Source: Bryobacterales bacterium
GTDB lineage: Bacteria > Acidobacteriota > Terriglobia > Bryobacterales > Bryobacteraceae
Assembly (NCBI GenBank): GCA_020851655.1
Contig: JADZCI010000039.1
Coordinates: 1 to 35,572, forward strand
Direction of reading: 5' to 3'
DNA: 35,572 bases
Part shown: positions 23,429 to 32,913 of the stretch, one piece after another
How the letters are laid out: the number at the start of each line of letters is the position of its first letter
How positions within the stretch are numbered: position 1 is the stretch's first letter
Notes under the pieces: model-generated
The model's input: the letters and a program-made list of their open reading frames with translations, nothing else
The model's database searches: none
Told to the model about the DNA's origin: nothing
Position numbers and translations under genes: made by a program

Positions 23429-24433
23429 TCAGATCCGAATCACGATCTTGCCGAAATGTTTGGCGGCTTCCATGTGGGCGAACGCGGCGCCGGCCTCCTC
23501 GAAGCCGAAGTTGCCGCTGATGACGGGGTGAATCCGGTGGAGGGTGAAGAAGCTGTTCATGCGCTCGAAATGTTCCCGGGAGCCGACGTAGATGCCGCTC
23601 ATGGTGAGGTTCTTGAGGACGATGGAGAACGGGTTCATGCCGAGGTCCCGTCCGGCGACCACGCCGATTTGGGCGATGTGCCCTCCGACGGCGGCCGACT
23701 TAAGGGACTTCTCGATGGTGTTGCCGCCCACCTCGACGACATGGTCGACGCCGCGGCCGGCCGTCATGGATTTGACGGCCTTGTCCCAGTCCGGCGTGTC
23801 GTTGTAGTTGACGGTATCGGTAAAGCCCAGGTCGCGCAGGCGGGCGATTTTCGCGGCGGCGCCGGAAGTGGCGATCACGCGCGCGCCGGCGGCTCTGGCG
23901 ATTTGAGCGGCAAACATGGATACGCCTCCGGTGCCGAGGACGAGGACGGTTTGTCCGGCCACGAGTTTGCCGCGCTCGACCAGCGCGTGCCAGGCGGTGA
24001 CAGCCGCGCACGGCAAGGTAGCGGCCTCCTCGAAGCTCAGATGGTCCGGCGCCTTGACGAGACCGTGTTCGGAGAGCGCGACCTGTTCGGCGAGCATGCC
24101 GTCCAGGTCGCCGCCCAAGGCGGAACGGTTGCCGTCGGGGGTGGGCGGCCCGGAAATCCAGCGTTGCATAAAGATTCCGGCGACGCGATCACCTACTTTG
24201 ACGCGAGTGACTCCGTCACCGACGGCCACGACGTCGCCGGCGCCGTCCGAGCAGGGGATCTTATTGGCGGCGGCGCCGCCGTATTGCCCCTGGCGCATGA
24301 CGAGATCGCGGTAGTTGAGGGAAACGGCGCGTATGCGCACCACGGCTTGTCCGGGCTCGGGTTGGGGCGCCGGCTCATGGCGCAAGTCCAGGCGGAACCC
24401 GCCTGTTACAGCGGTCAGTCGATAGGCTCGCAT
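23429..24433 (-). CDS. MDR-superfamily NAD(P)-dependent dehydrogenase/reductase
   Basis: A 334-residue medium-chain dehydrogenase/reductase. The N-terminal GroES-like domain has SLNYRDLVMRQGQYG, then PCSDGAGDVVAVGDGVTRVKVGDRV. The nucleotide-binding domain has VLVLGTGGVSMFAAQIARA and GVDHVVEVGG. Usual zinc-alcohol-dehydrogenase ligands are not evident (the N-terminal Cys-His pair is replaced by LNYRD), so it is of the zinc-free quinone-oxidoreductase-like type, acting on a carbonyl or enone. The start is ATG 24433. The gene is followed after 5 bp by the DinB gene. The substrate is unknown. Confidence 0.9.
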   Translation of the reverse strand: MRAYRLTAVTGGFRLDLRHEPAPQPEPGQAVVRIRAVSLNYRDLVMRQGQYGGAAANKIPCSDGAGDVVAVGDGVTRVKVGDRVAGIFMQRWISGPPTPDGNRSALGGDLDGMLAEQVALSEHGLVKAPDHLSFEEAATLPCAAVTAWHALVERGKLVAGQTVLVLGTGGVSMFAAQIARAAGARVIATSGAAAKIARLRDLGFTDTVNYNDTPDWDKAVKSMTAGRGVDHVVEVGGNTIEKSLKSAAVGGHIAQIGVVAGRDLGMNPFSIVLKNLTMSGIYVGSREHFERMNSFFTLHRIHPVISGNFGFEEAGAAFAHMEAAKHFGKIVIRI

Positions 24434-24476
24434 CTCACGAAAAGGCTAACAGAACCGGGGGCGGCGAAGCGCGGCT

Positions 24477-25736
24477 CTAATGGGCTCCGTTGAACTCCCG
24501 GACCGCGTTGAAGAACGCCATGATGTTGGCGACGGGTGTTTGCGCCTGGATGTTGTGAACCGAGTTGAAGACGTAGCCGCCGCCGGGCGCGAAGGCGTCC
24601 AGGCGGCGCAGGGCCTCTTCGCGGACCGCCGCGGGCGAGGCAAAAGGCAACGTTTTTTGCGTATCCACGCCGCCGCCCCAAAAGGTGATGCGATCTCCGA
24701 AACGCCGCTTCAGCTCGAGCGGGTCCATGCCGGCGGCGGAACACTGCACCGGGTTGAGGATGTCGAAGCCGAGTTCGATGAAGGCGGGAATGAACTTCGC
24801 CACGGCGCCGCAGGAGTGTTTGAAGACCCGCCAGGTGGTGTGGGAGTGAATCCAACCGGTGAGCGCCTGGTAGTGCGGATACCAGAGTTCGCGGAAGGTG
24901 GCTTCGGAGCAGAAGGACGAAGCTTGGGTTCCGAAGTCGGTCCCGCAGAGGTAGATGACGTCGATGAGGCCGCCCATGGCCGCGTTCAAGCGTTCAAGAT
25001 TGGCGATGGCGATTTCGGCCTGACGCTCGAACACGCGGTAGACATAAGGGCGGCGAAGGCGGGTGGCCATGTACCATTCGGCGACGTCGCGGATGCCTTT
25101 GGGGTGGCGGAGGGCGGGGGCGGGCACGTTGGCGATGTCGCCGAAGCCGGTGCCGCCGATGGCGGCGATGACCGCTCTGCCGGCGGCGCGCGCCTGGAGA
25201 GCGGCGGCGCGCATAACGGCGAAATCGGCATCGGGCACGGGTTGGAACTCTTCGAGGTTATCTTCGGGGTTCAGCGCCTCTTCGTCGATGGGGTCCTGGC
25301 GGATGATGTTGTCGAAGAAGTATCCGTCGTGAGGCATGCGCCCGCTGGGCGGGACAGCGGTGTCGCCCCGCGGGTGCATGAGGATGTCTCCGTTGGCGTC
25401 CAGGGTGGGGTTGAAGAGGCCGGGGACGAGAACTTCCAAGCCGCCGGGCATGCGCCAGGGTTTCCAGTCCGCGGAAGGGAAGCCCCACTTGGTGGCGGGC
25501 CTGGCCACAGCGGCGGTGTCGATGCCGAGGGCCTGTTTGAGATCGTCTTCGATCTCGCCGAGCATCTGCATCAGCTCGACGACTTTGACCGGATGGGGAT
25601 CGAGACCGAGGCGCCTGCGCAGCGCGTCGACACAACTGACGTGCATGCCCGTCACGGTGGTCCCGCCGAGGTCTACCGGAACCCGGCCGGGCGTCTGGCG
25701 GGAGAGCGCGGTGAGCACGCGCTCGCGGGAAGTCAT
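24477..25736 (-). CDS. Uroporphyrinogen-decarboxylase-family protein (MtaA-like)
   Basis: A 419-residue protein of the UroD/MtaA superfamily (TIM barrel). It opens with MTSRERVLTALSRQTPGRVP and contains FKHSCGAVAKFIPAFIELGF, the HXC metal motif (His307, Cys309) of corrinoid methyltransferase-type members, then ILNPVQCSAAGMDP and FWGGGVDTQKTLPF. The final GGGYVFNSVHNIQ lacks the third Cys of MtaA but is common in this subgroup. It is not expected to act in heme synthesis; a methyl- or carboxyl-transfer role on a small molecule is plausible. ATG 25736 overlaps the stop of the upstream isochorismatase gene by 4 bp (ATGA). A start further upstream would run inside that gene in another frame and was rejected. 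Confidence 0.87.
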   Translation of the reverse strand: MTSRERVLTALSRQTPGRVPVDLGGTTVTGMHVSCVDALRRRLGLDPHPVKVVELMQMLGEIEDDLKQALGIDTAAVARPATKWGFPSADWKPWRMPGGLEVLVPGLFNPTLDANGDILMHPRGDTAVPPSGRMPHDGYFFDNIIRQDPIDEEALNPEDNLEEFQPVPDADFAVMRAAALQARAAGRAVIAAIGGTGFGDIANVPAPALRHPKGIRDVAEWYMATRLRRPYVYRVFERQAEIAIANLERLNAAMGGLIDVIYLCGTDFGTQASSFCSEATFRELWYPHYQALTGWIHSHTTWRVFKHSCGAVAKFIPAFIELGFDILNPVQCSAAGMDPLELKRRFGDRITFWGGGVDTQKTLPFASPAAVREEALRRLDAFAPGGGYVFNSVHNIQAQTPVANIMAFFNAVREFNGAH

Positions 25737-26488
25737 GGCAAGGCCGCCACCAGGTCCTGCGACGTCATGGTGGGGCACCAGTATTTCTCGATGTGTTCGA
25801 CGACCAGTTCGGTTCCGCGGCTGTGCGGGACATGCGGCGCATCCTTGGGGTCGTACATGGCGTCGGTGAGGTCGCGCACGAGGATGCACTTTACTCCCCA
25901 GCGGGTCATCTGCTTGATGGCGAATGTGCGGTTGAGGATGCACATGTTGGTATGGACGCCCATTACCAGCAGGGTTTCGATCGCGCGCTGCTTGAGGGCG
26001 CTGTAGACTTCGGCGCCGTTGTCGGAGATCAAGTCGCCGGGGCCGATGGTGAGGCCGGGATGCTCGCGCTTCCAGGCTTTGTAGAACGAGTCGCCTTCGG
26101 TATCGCAGCCGCCGTCCTTGTCGTCGATGGGCAGGGGGGCGTCCGGGACGTCGAGGACCGGCGAGGGGATGGCCTTGGGGACCTTGAGCATCGCGAGGCG
26201 CTGTGGCGCGTCCTTGTAGAAATCCATGGTTTCCGACGGGGCGTGGATGATGAGGATTCCGCGGGCGCGCGCCTTTATGAGGACGGGATTCATGCGTTCA
26301 ACGAGCGCGCCAACGCGCTCCGTGGCGCCGCGGCACCAGTGTTTGTCCCACATGTCGCAGATGATGATGGCGGTTTTCGAGGGGTCGAGGCGCGCCACGG
26401 ACTCCGACTGGCGGCGGACCTTGATGTCGACTGGCTGCGCCGCCGCCGCAACAGCGAAGAACAAAAGAACGGCTGCCGGATTCCTCAT
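25733..26488 (-). CDS. Exported isochorismatase-family cysteine hydrolase
   Basis: A 251-residue cysteine hydrolase with a Sec signal (MRNPAAVLLFFAVAAAAQ). The active-site Asp45 is in AIIICDMWDKHW and the catalytic Cys183 in GVHTNMCILNRTF; the family's Lys lies in the middle region. DLTDAMYDPKDAPHVPHSRG is typical of the C-terminal part. Relatives cut isochorismate, N-carbamoyl or amide compounds, or nicotinamide. A leader peptide is unusual for this family, which is mostly cytoplasmic. Its stop overlaps the start of the UroD-family gene (ATGA), so the two are translationally coupled. The 149-bp divergent intergenic region to sdhC contains its promoter. Confidence 0.85.
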   Translation of the reverse strand: MRNPAAVLLFFAVAAAAQPVDIKVRRQSESVARLDPSKTAIIICDMWDKHWCRGATERVGALVERMNPVLIKARARGILIIHAPSETMDFYKDAPQRLAMLKVPKAIPSPVLDVPDAPLPIDDKDGGCDTEGDSFYKAWKREHPGLTIGPGDLISDNGAEVYSALKQRAIETLLVMGVHTNMCILNRTFAIKQMTRWGVKCILVRDLTDAMYDPKDAPHVPHSRGTELVVEHIEKYWCPTMTSQDLVAALP

Positions 26489-26559
26489 GCTTGTCGAATA
26501 TCACCGATGCGGGCATGGAAGCAAGCGGCTTTGATCTTTTGATTAAATAGGTGCAGCGC

Positions 26560-26591
26560 GGGCGTCTGTTGATTAGGACTGGAGGACGCCC
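26560..26591 (+). promoter_or_regulatory. Hairpin in the sdhC 5' region
   Basis: GGGCGTC (26560-26566) pairs with GACGCCC (26585-26591) across an 18-nt loop, ending 46 bp before the sdhC ATG. It is in the leader or promoter region. No riboswitch family fits and no poly-U follows, so its role, if any, is unknown. No convincing -35/-10 pair is visible in 26489-26637. Confidence 0.3.
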
Positions 26592-26637
26592 ATCCATCAC
26601 CCGGTATCCGAGCCGGGAGCTGCGGAGCAACATTGTA

Positions 26638-27363
26638 ATGAGTACTATGGCGGTTGGCGGCGGACTTACCCGCTCTGCATCCTTTTACGATTCCGTGATC
26701 GGCAAGAAAGCTGTGATGGCGATTACGGGGTTCATCCTGTTCGGTTTTGTCTTGGTGCACATGGCGGGCAACCTACAGGTGTTTCTGCCGGTTCATGCCA
26801 ACGGTGTGCATCCGCTGGACGAATACGGAGCGAAGCTGCGAGCCATGCCGCCGCTGCTATGGGGAGCGCGGATTGTCCTGCTGGTGGCGGTGATTCTGCA
26901 TTTCGTCGCCGCCATACAACTCTCGCTGCTAAACAAGAGGCAGGCGCGCCCGCAGCGCTACGTGAAGCTGGCGCCGATTGTGTCCACATACGCTTCGCGG
27001 ACGATGATCTGGGGCGGTCTGGTGATCTTCTTCTACGTCATTTACCACCTGCTCCACCTCACGATTGGCGCGCGCTTTGTGAATCCCACGTTTGAAGAAG
27101 GGCACGTTTACCAGAACCTGGTGAGCGGATTGCAGAACCCGGTGGTGGCGATCTTCTACATGATCGCCAACATTGTGCTGGCCATCCACCTGTATCACGG
27201 GATCTGGAGCATGTTCCAATCGCTGGGGATTGCGCATCCGCGCTACACGCCGATTCTGAAGCGCGTGTCGGCAGTCCTGGCATGGGTCATCGGGATCGGG
27301 TTCTGCAGCGTGCCGCTGGCGGTGCTGACAGGATTCGTGAAGATGACGGGAGGGAACCTCTAA
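26638..27363 (+). CDS. sdhC: Succinate dehydrogenase cytochrome b subunit (b558 type)
   Basis: A 241-residue inner-membrane subunit anchoring complex II and passing electrons to the quinone pool. It has five hydrophobic helices and no SdhD partner, as in the single-subunit di-heme b558 type of Bacteroidetes, Chlorobi and Acidobacteria. Heme-ligand candidates are His41 (HMAGN), His88 (ILHFVAAI), His137 and His140 (YHLLHLT), and His184/His187 ([12 protein letters not shown]). ATG 26638 was chosen because [20 protein letters not shown] then begins near residue 15, with CGGAG upstream; an ATG or alternative start at 26551 lies in the leader hairpin. Its TAA overlaps the sdhA ATG by one base. Confidence 0.95.
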   Translation: MSTMAVGGGLTRSASFYDSVIGKKAVMAITGFILFGFVLVHMAGNLQVFLPVHANGVHPLDEYGAKLRAMPPLLWGARIVLLVAVILHFVAAIQLSLLNKRQARPQRYVKLAPIVSTYASRTMIWGGLVIFFYVIYHLLHLTIGARFVNPTFEEGHVYQNLVSGLQNPVVAIFYMIANIVLAIHLYHGIWSMFQSLGIAHPRYTPILKRVSAVLAWVIGIGFCSVPLAVLTGFVKMTGGNL

Positions 27364-29276
27364 TGAACCTCGATTCCCGCTGTCCTTCGGGCCCGATTGA
27401 GCAGAAGTGGGACAAGGCCAAGTTTGAGATGAAGCTGGTGAACCCAGCCAACAAGCGGAAGTACTCGGTGATTGTGGTGGGGAGCGGGCTGGCCGGGGGC
27501 GCCGCGGCAGCCACGCTGGGCGAACTGGGATACAACGTGTCGTGTTTCTGTTTTCAGGATTCGCCGCGGCGGGCGCATTCGATTGCGGCGCAGGGCGGAA
27601 TCAACGCCGCCAAGAACTATCAGAACGACGGCGACTCGGTTTTCCGGCTGTTCTACGACACGGTGAAGGGCGGAGATTTCCGGGCGCGCGAAGCGAACGT
27701 ATACCGGCTGGCGGAAGTCAGCGTCCACATCATCGATCAGTGCGTGGCGCAGGGGGTCCCGTTTGCGCGCGAGTACGGCGGCGTGCTGGCGAACCGCAGT
27801 TTTGGAGGGGCGCAGGTTTCGCGGACGTTTTACGCGCGGGGGCAGACGGGGCAGCAGCTCCTGCTGGGCTGCTACCAGGCGCTGGAGCGGCAGGTTGGCG
27901 CCGGGCGTGTGGCGATGTACTACCGGCACGAGATGCTGGACCTGGTGGTGATCGACGGGCGGGCGCGCGGCATCATCACGCGCGACCTGGTCAGCGGCAA
28001 GATCGCGGCGTATGTGGCCGATGCGGTTGTGCTGGCGACGGGCGGCTACGGCAACGTGTTCTTTCTTTCGACGAATGCGAAAGGGTCCAACGCGACGGCG
28101 ATCTGGCGCGCGTACAAGAAGGGCGCGGGCTTCGGCAATCCGTGTTTCACGCAGATTCACCCGACCTGCATCCCGGTCAGCGGCGACTATCAATCCAAGC
28201 TGACGCTGATGAGCGAATCGCTGCGCAACGACGGGCGGATCTGGGTTCCGAAGGAGAAGGGCGACAAGCGGACGCCGTCGCAGATTCCGGAAGCGGAGCG
28301 CGATTACTATTTGGAGCGGCGCTATCCGAGTTTCGGGAACCTGTCGCCGCGAGACATCGCCTCGCGCGCGGCCAAGATGGTGTGCGACGACGGCCTCGGC
28401 GTTGGGCCGACCGGGCTGGGCGTCTACCTGGAGTTTGCGGAAGCGATCGGGCGGCTGGGCCGCACGACGATCGAGGAGCGCTACGGCAACCTTTTCGAGA
28501 TGTACGAGCGCATCACGGGCGAGGACCCATATTCGTCACCGATGCGTATTTTCCCGGCGGTCCACTACACGATGGGCGGGCTGTGGGTCGACTATAACCT
28601 GCAAAGCACGATTCCGGGGCTGTTTGTGCTGGGCGAGGCCAACTTCTCCGACCATGGCGCCAACCGCCTGGGCGCGAGCGCTCTGATGCAGGGCCTGGCG
28701 GATGGTTACTTTGTGATTCCGTACACGCTGGGGCACTACCTGGCGGGAGTCAAGCCGGGCAACCTGACGCCCGACGATCCCGAGGTGCTTGCCGCGCAGC
28801 GAGCCGTGGAGGACAAGACCAGGCAGCTTCTGGCGATCAAGGGGAAGCGTTCGGTGGACTCGATTCACCGGGAGCTGGGAAAGGTGCTGTGGGAGTACTG
28901 CGGCATGGCGCGCAACCGCGCCGGGCTGGAACATGCGATTGCGAAGATTCCGGAGATCCGGGAGGAATTCTGGAAGAACGTCAACGTGACGGGAGAGAAT
29001 GCCGAGATGAACCAGGCGCTGGAGAAAGCCGGGCGCGTGGCGGACTTCCTGGAGCTGGGCGAATTGTTGTGCCGCGACGCGCTGATCCGCGAGGAATCCT
29101 GCGGCGGCCACTTCCGGGAGGAATACCAGACCGAAGAGGGTGAAGCGGTGCGCAACGACGACAAGTTCTGCCACGCGGCGGTTTGGGAGTACAAGGGCGA
29201 GAACCAGGCTCCGGAGCGCCATATCGAACCGCTCGAGTTCGAGTATGTACACCTGGCGCAGCGCAGCTACAAGTAA
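27363..29276 (+). CDS. sdhA: Succinate dehydrogenase flavoprotein subunit
   Basis: A 637-residue flavoprotein that oxidises succinate to fumarate in the TCA cycle. The FAD-binding [20 protein letters not shown] is near residue 40. His72 in [13 protein letters not shown] is the predicted covalent FAD site. Further motifs are [52 protein letters not shown] with the catalytic Arg, and [20 protein letters not shown]. The length fits the long sdhA/frdA form paired with b558-type SdhC. The ATG at 27363 overlaps the sdhC stop; sdhB begins 18 bp after its TAA. A start upstream within sdhC was rejected. Confidence 0.97.
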   Translation: MNLDSRCPSGPIEQKWDKAKFEMKLVNPANKRKYSVIVVGSGLAGGAAAATLGELGYNVSCFCFQDSPRRAHSIAAQGGINAAKNYQNDGDSVFRLFYDTVKGGDFRAREANVYRLAEVSVHIIDQCVAQGVPFAREYGGVLANRSFGGAQVSRTFYARGQTGQQLLLGCYQALERQVGAGRVAMYYRHEMLDLVVIDGRARGIITRDLVSGKIAAYVADAVVLATGGYGNVFFLSTNAKGSNATAIWRAYKKGAGFGNPCFTQIHPTCIPVSGDYQSKLTLMSESLRNDGRIWVPKEKGDKRTPSQIPEAERDYYLERRYPSFGNLSPRDIASRAAKMVCDDGLGVGPTGLGVYLEFAEAIGRLGRTTIEERYGNLFEMYERITGEDPYSSPMRIFPAVHYTMGGLWVDYNLQSTIPGLFVLGEANFSDHGANRLGASALMQGLADGYFVIPYTLGHYLAGVKPGNLTPDDPEVLAAQRAVEDKTRQLLAIKGKRSVDSIHRELGKVLWEYCGMARNRAGLEHAIAKIPEIREEFWKNVNVTGENAEMNQALEKAGRVADFLELGELLCRDALIREESCGGHFREEYQTEEGEAVRNDDKFCHAAVWEYKGENQAPERHIEPLEFEYVHLAQRSYK

Positions 29277-29294
29277 GGGGAGCGGAGCAAGGCA

Positions 29295-30068
29295 ATGAAA
29301 CTGGTGCTGAACATCTGGCGGCAGAAGAATCAGAACTCGCGCGGGGGCATGGTGCGCTACGAGCTGGACGGCGTCAACGAGCACATGTCGTTTCTGGAGA
29401 TGCTGGACGTGCTGAACGAGCAGCTCACCGAGAAGGGTGAGGATCCGGTCACCTTTGAGCACGACTGCCGCGAAGGCATTTGCGGCTGCTGCGGTTTTAT
29501 GATCAACGGCGTGGCGCACGGTCCGCACCGCGGGACCACGGTTTGCCAGTTGCACATGCGGCATTTCCGGGATGGCGAGGAACTGTGGCTGGAGCCGTGG
29601 CGCGCGGCGGCGTTTCCGGTATTGAAGGATCTGCTGGTGGACCGGGCGGCCTTTGACCGGATTATCGCGGCGGGCGGATTCATCTCGGTGAACACGGGGA
29701 GCGCGCAGGACGCCAACACGATCGCGGTTCAGAAGCATTGCGCCGAACTGGCGATGGACGCCGCGGCCTGCATTGGCTGCGGGGCGTGCGTGGCGGCGTG
29801 TCCGAACGCGTCGGCGTCCTTGTTTGTGGGCGCCAAGATCTCGCACCTGGCGCTGTTGCCGCAGGGCCAGCCGGAGCGTTCGCGGCGCGCGTTGAACATG
29901 GTGGCGCAGATGCAGCAGGAAGTGTTTGGGTCCTGCACCAACATCGGCGAATGCGAAGCGGTGTGTCCGAAGGGCGTGAAGCTGGAAAACATCGCGCGGA
30001 TGAACCGGGAGTACATCAAGGCGGCGTGGGCTTACCGCGAGGAGGCCGCGGCGGGCGGCGGCGGGTAA
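29295..30068 (+). CDS. sdhB: Succinate dehydrogenase iron-sulfur subunit
   Basis: A 257-residue electron-transfer subunit linking the flavoprotein to the membrane anchor. The [2Fe-2S] ligands are in [10 protein letters not shown] (Cys58, Cys63, Cys66) and Cys84. The C-terminal clusters use [12 protein letters not shown] (Cys159, 162, 165, 169) and [16 protein letters not shown]. The order matches SdhB/FrdB of the b558 type. ATG 29295 follows GGAGCAAGG. It completes the sdhCAB operon and ends 7 bp from the convergent next gene; no clear terminator is seen between them. Confidence 0.97.
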   Translation: MKLVLNIWRQKNQNSRGGMVRYELDGVNEHMSFLEMLDVLNEQLTEKGEDPVTFEHDCREGICGCCGFMINGVAHGPHRGTTVCQLHMRHFRDGEELWLEPWRAAAFPVLKDLLVDRAAFDRIIAAGGFISVNTGSAQDANTIAVQKHCAELAMDAAACIGCGACVAACPNASASLFVGAKISHLALLPQGQPERSRRALNMVAQMQQEVFGSCTNIGECEAVCPKGVKLENIARMNREYIKAAWAYREEAAAGGGG

Positions 30069-30075
30069 CGCCCGG

Positions 30076-30915
30076 TCATTGAGTTCCGGGGAGGTTCCAA
30101 ACGGCGCGGCCGTCCGGCAGAAGCTCGAGTACGGAAGCGCCGAGCGTGAAGCGCCGCGCCTCAGACGGCGCGCGGCGGAGGCGCATGACGATCTGGCGGA
30201 CGCCGGTGCGGCTGTCGAGCGGCGGGACGAGGCGGATGCGGGCATCGGCGGCAACGATTTCGCGGTTCTCGATGCGGCAGCCCATCAACCCGGCGAGCTT
30301 TTTCAGGCTTTGATCCTCGCCGCCGGGAACCTGGATCGAGATGCGCGTAACGTCCGCCATCAGCTTCTGATCCTTGCGCAGGAACGCGCGGTAGCGCGCC
30401 AGCACGTCTCCGCGCGAGATGCCGGAGGGCGTAGGGACTTCAGAGTGCCAGCGGGTGAGGAACTCGGGCAGGTACTCCATCATCCACATGCGGACGACGG
30501 CGGGGTGTTCGGAAGCTGGGGACAGGGACAAGAACCACGGGATAGCCGCGCCGTCGAGATGGCGCGTCAGGGTGAGGAGCGCGGGGTCAAGGCCTTGCGC
30601 CTTCCACGCGGCGGCGAGGCGGCTTAAGGCGCCACTTTCTTCGACGCCGAAGGCGACCCCGACGGGCGTCGGGGACTGGTCTTTGCCGGCTTCGAAGAAC
30701 TCGAAGTAGTTGTGGTCTCCGTAGAGGTAGATGCCGGTGTAGGTGCGGTCTTCGCGGATGGTGGTGCGCTGTTCAAAGACGGCGAAGGTGTTCCGAATGA
30801 AGCTGCTGTTCTCGATGGCCGAGTAGGTTTCCGGATCGACCGTCGCGTAGAAGTGGTTCAGGTAGACTTGTCCGTAACCGATTCCGAGGGTCATCGCTGC
30901 CAGCGTCCAACGCAT
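30076..30915 (-). CDS. Exported DUF5829-like protein, function unknown
   Basis: A 279-residue protein with a short Sec-type leader (MRWTLAAMTLGIGYG). The mature start VYLNHFYATVDPETYSAIENSS, split as QVYLNHFYATVDP and ETYSAIENSSFIRN, together with TYTGIYLYGDHNYFEFFEAG, matches what I recall of DUF5829. These are VOC/glyoxalase-like proteins without known function. No metal-binding set can be fixed by eye. It is 33 bp downstream of a GT-C glycosyltransferase gene on the same strand and could be part of its mRNA. Its 3' end faces sdhB. Confidence 0.6.
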   Translation of the reverse strand: MRWTLAAMTLGIGYGQVYLNHFYATVDPETYSAIENSSFIRNTFAVFEQRTTIREDRTYTGIYLYGDHNYFEFFEAGKDQSPTPVGVAFGVEESGALSRLAAAWKAQGLDPALLTLTRHLDGAAIPWFLSLSPASEHPAVVRMWMMEYLPEFLTRWHSEVPTPSGISRGDVLARYRAFLRKDQKLMADVTRISIQVPGGEDQSLKKLAGLMGCRIENREIVAADARIRLVPPLDSRTGVRQIVMRLRRAPSEARRFTLGASVLELLPDGRAVWNLPGTQ

Positions 30916-30948
30916 CGATATCAGTGTCGCAAAGCGGTGAGTCCGGCC

Positions 30949-32895
30949 TCAGTAGACAAACTCGAAACGAATGCCGCGCGCGGGGTGGGAGCCGTCCGGT
31001 TGCGAGGCGCGGTAGATGACTTTGTAGGACTTGGTGAGGATCCGGGCGGTGGTTCCGCGGAATCGTTTGGCGTAGTTCTGATTGGCGCCGGTTCTGGCCA
31101 GCGGGTCGACGAAGCGATACAGGAAGACGTCTTCGAACTCGGGCCAGATGTTGACGTCGAAGCCTTTCCACATGAGGCCGGGGTGCATGCCTGAGTCGAG
31201 GCCGGCTTTGCGTTCGACGCGTTCCGCCGCCAGGAGCGGCGCGGCGAACGCGGGTATCTGTTCCAGGTCTTTAGCGATCTCGCCGCCGGTGATGCGGACC
31301 ATACGCTCGCGGTAATCCCTGGTCACGAGCAGCCACGACCAACGCCGGGCATCTTTGTCTGTCAACTCGACGCCGGCGGAGCGCGCGGCGCTTTGAACCG
31401 CTGTGGGAGCGAGCAGATCATCGGCTCCCGGAAAGTCATCGGCATCAACAAACACGATCTCGCCGGGGTAGGTGTCAAGGAAACTGCGCCGCACCGGCCA
31501 AATGCTTTGAAAAGGCATCCCGGAATAGAAGGTGAGAATCATGTGGGGCATGGCGTAGAGCCTGGCGTTGCGCTCGAGGTTCATGGCGTCGACTTGAGCC
31601 AGGACCTCGCGAACCTGGTCCCACGAGCGGGTCTCATACCTGGAAGGGAGGCGGAAGGGAGTACCAAGCAAAGCCGCGAAGAGCAGCAATACCAAGGGAG
31701 CGCCGAGGCGGAATCCCGGCGCCACGATGCGGGCAATCGCAGCGGAGATGATTGACGCGCCGAGGAGCGCGGGTCCCCAGTATTCCAGCTTGAGGCGGCC
31801 CGAGAAGAAGCTGGCGGCGGGCATGAAAGCCAGAAAGGAAACGTAGCCGCACAGAGCCCAGGCGCCGAGGTAAGCGAGCGGCCACCATGACGGCGCGAGA
31901 GCCGACTTCCACCGTTCGGGCCAAGCGGGATGCCGGAAGAGCACCCACGCCGCCGTGAAAATGAACGCACCGCCCAGAAGCAGATAAATGGGCCGGGCGG
32001 GAGGGAGGGCGAGGAGATCTTGAATCGAGAGGAGCGTCCAGCCACGAGGGATCCGGTTTTGATAGACGTAGAAGCCGGTGGCCCAAATCCAAGGAGCGAT
32101 GGCCGCGATGACCATGGCGCCAAACGCGGCCAATTTCGGCAACGCCTGCTCCCTGCGGAGCAGGATGAACGGCGTCACGATCAACACGGTGAGGCCCGCG
32201 GCGGCAAAGCTCAGGATGTGGGTATAGAAGAGAAGCGAGAACAGAACACCGCCCCAAAGAAAGTGCTTCCAGCGTCCTTTTGAGGCCATCAGCCAGAGCG
32301 CGAAACAGCAGGCGGTGGTCAGCAGGATCTCGGCCGAGTAGTAGCGCGCCTGGCGCGATGCGCTGACGAAGAACTCGTGGAAGCTGGCGAAGACGAGTGC
32401 GGCCCAACCCGCGTCGCGTCCATAGAGTTCCGTGGCGGCGAAGAAGACCAGGGCGAGGAAGAGAGTGCCGAACACGACGGCGGGCACTCTTCCGGCGCGC
32501 GTCCGCCTCTTCTGTTCCTCGAAGTCATGGCGGGAGCGGAGGACAGCCGGCGGGCCGTCCGGACGGACTCCGTGCAAGGCGAAGGACGCCGCGATGGAAT
32601 AGAGCGGAAGCCACGCATGGTAGACCGCCAGGTGGTTGGAATAGGAGGAGTCGCGAAATTCGTACTCCGGGTGGCCGGGCCAGGGCTCGGTGAGGGTATT
32701 TTCAAAGATAGGCTGGCCCATGTAGGCATCACCCGGGACACCGTTCTGGAGAATTGTGAGCGCGTTGAGGGATGACTCGGCCTCGTCGAGCCAAAAAGGG
32801 GTGGCGTCCAGCCTGGCGGCTCGCAAGGCGGCGCCCGCGGCAAGCGCGGCGGCCAACAGCAGCAGTTCCCGGGTGGTGAGCGAAAAACCCTTCAT
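30949..32895 (-). CDS. GT-C-type membrane glycosyltransferase (GT39/PMT-like)
   Basis: A 648-residue integral membrane protein with about eleven hydrophobic segments and a soluble C-terminus. The first periplasmic loop has DATPFWLDEAESSLNAL, where the Asp-Glu pair matches the catalytic/metal site of GT-C enzymes using polyprenyl-phosphate sugars. HEFFVSASRQARYYSAEILL and YTHILSFAAAGL are typical of the transmembrane core. The C-terminal 200 residues are soluble (IWPVRRSFLDTYPGEIVFVD). The acceptor is unknown. A second, only distantly similar GT-C enzyme is at 21193. The gene follows an SDR gene by 18 bp on the same strand. Confidence 0.82.
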   Translation of the reverse strand: MKGFSLTTRELLLLAAALAAGAALRAARLDATPFWLDEAESSLNALTILQNGVPGDAYMGQPIFENTLTEPWPGHPEYEFRDSSYSNHLAVYHAWLPLYSIAASFALHGVRPDGPPAVLRSRHDFEEQKRRTRAGRVPAVVFGTLFLALVFFAATELYGRDAGWAALVFASFHEFFVSASRQARYYSAEILLTTACCFALWLMASKGRWKHFLWGGVLFSLLFYTHILSFAAAGLTVLIVTPFILLRREQALPKLAAFGAMVIAAIAPWIWATGFYVYQNRIPRGWTLLSIQDLLALPPARPIYLLLGGAFIFTAAWVLFRHPAWPERWKSALAPSWWPLAYLGAWALCGYVSFLAFMPAASFFSGRLKLEYWGPALLGASIISAAIARIVAPGFRLGAPLVLLLFAALLGTPFRLPSRYETRSWDQVREVLAQVDAMNLERNARLYAMPHMILTFYSGMPFQSIWPVRRSFLDTYPGEIVFVDADDFPGADDLLAPTAVQSAARSAGVELTDKDARRWSWLLVTRDYRERMVRITGGEIAKDLEQIPAFAAPLLAAERVERKAGLDSGMHPGLMWKGFDVNIWPEFEDVFLYRFVDPLARTGANQNYAKRFRGTTARILTKSYKVIYRASQPDGSHPARGIRFEFVY

Positions 32896-32913
32896 GGGTT
32901 GGTCAGGCCAGGG

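Noticed and set aside
24477..25943. Longer version of the UroD-family gene starting at 25943
   Set aside because: The extra residues lie inside the isochorismatase gene in another frame, and the ATGA overlap at 25733-25736 gives a natural start where homology begins.
24480..26006. 508-codon plus-strand frame
   Set aside because: It is antisense to the UroD-family and isochorismatase genes, and its Gly/Asp/Val-rich product looks like a shadow.
27282..29276. Longer version of sdhA starting inside sdhC
   Set aside because: The added residues show no similarity to SdhA and the ATG at 27363 overlaps the sdhC stop in the usual way.
28536..30254. Long open frame on the minus strand, 572 codons
   Set aside because: It is antisense to sdhA and sdhB, which are certain, and is rich in Arg, His and Ala with no recognisable motif.
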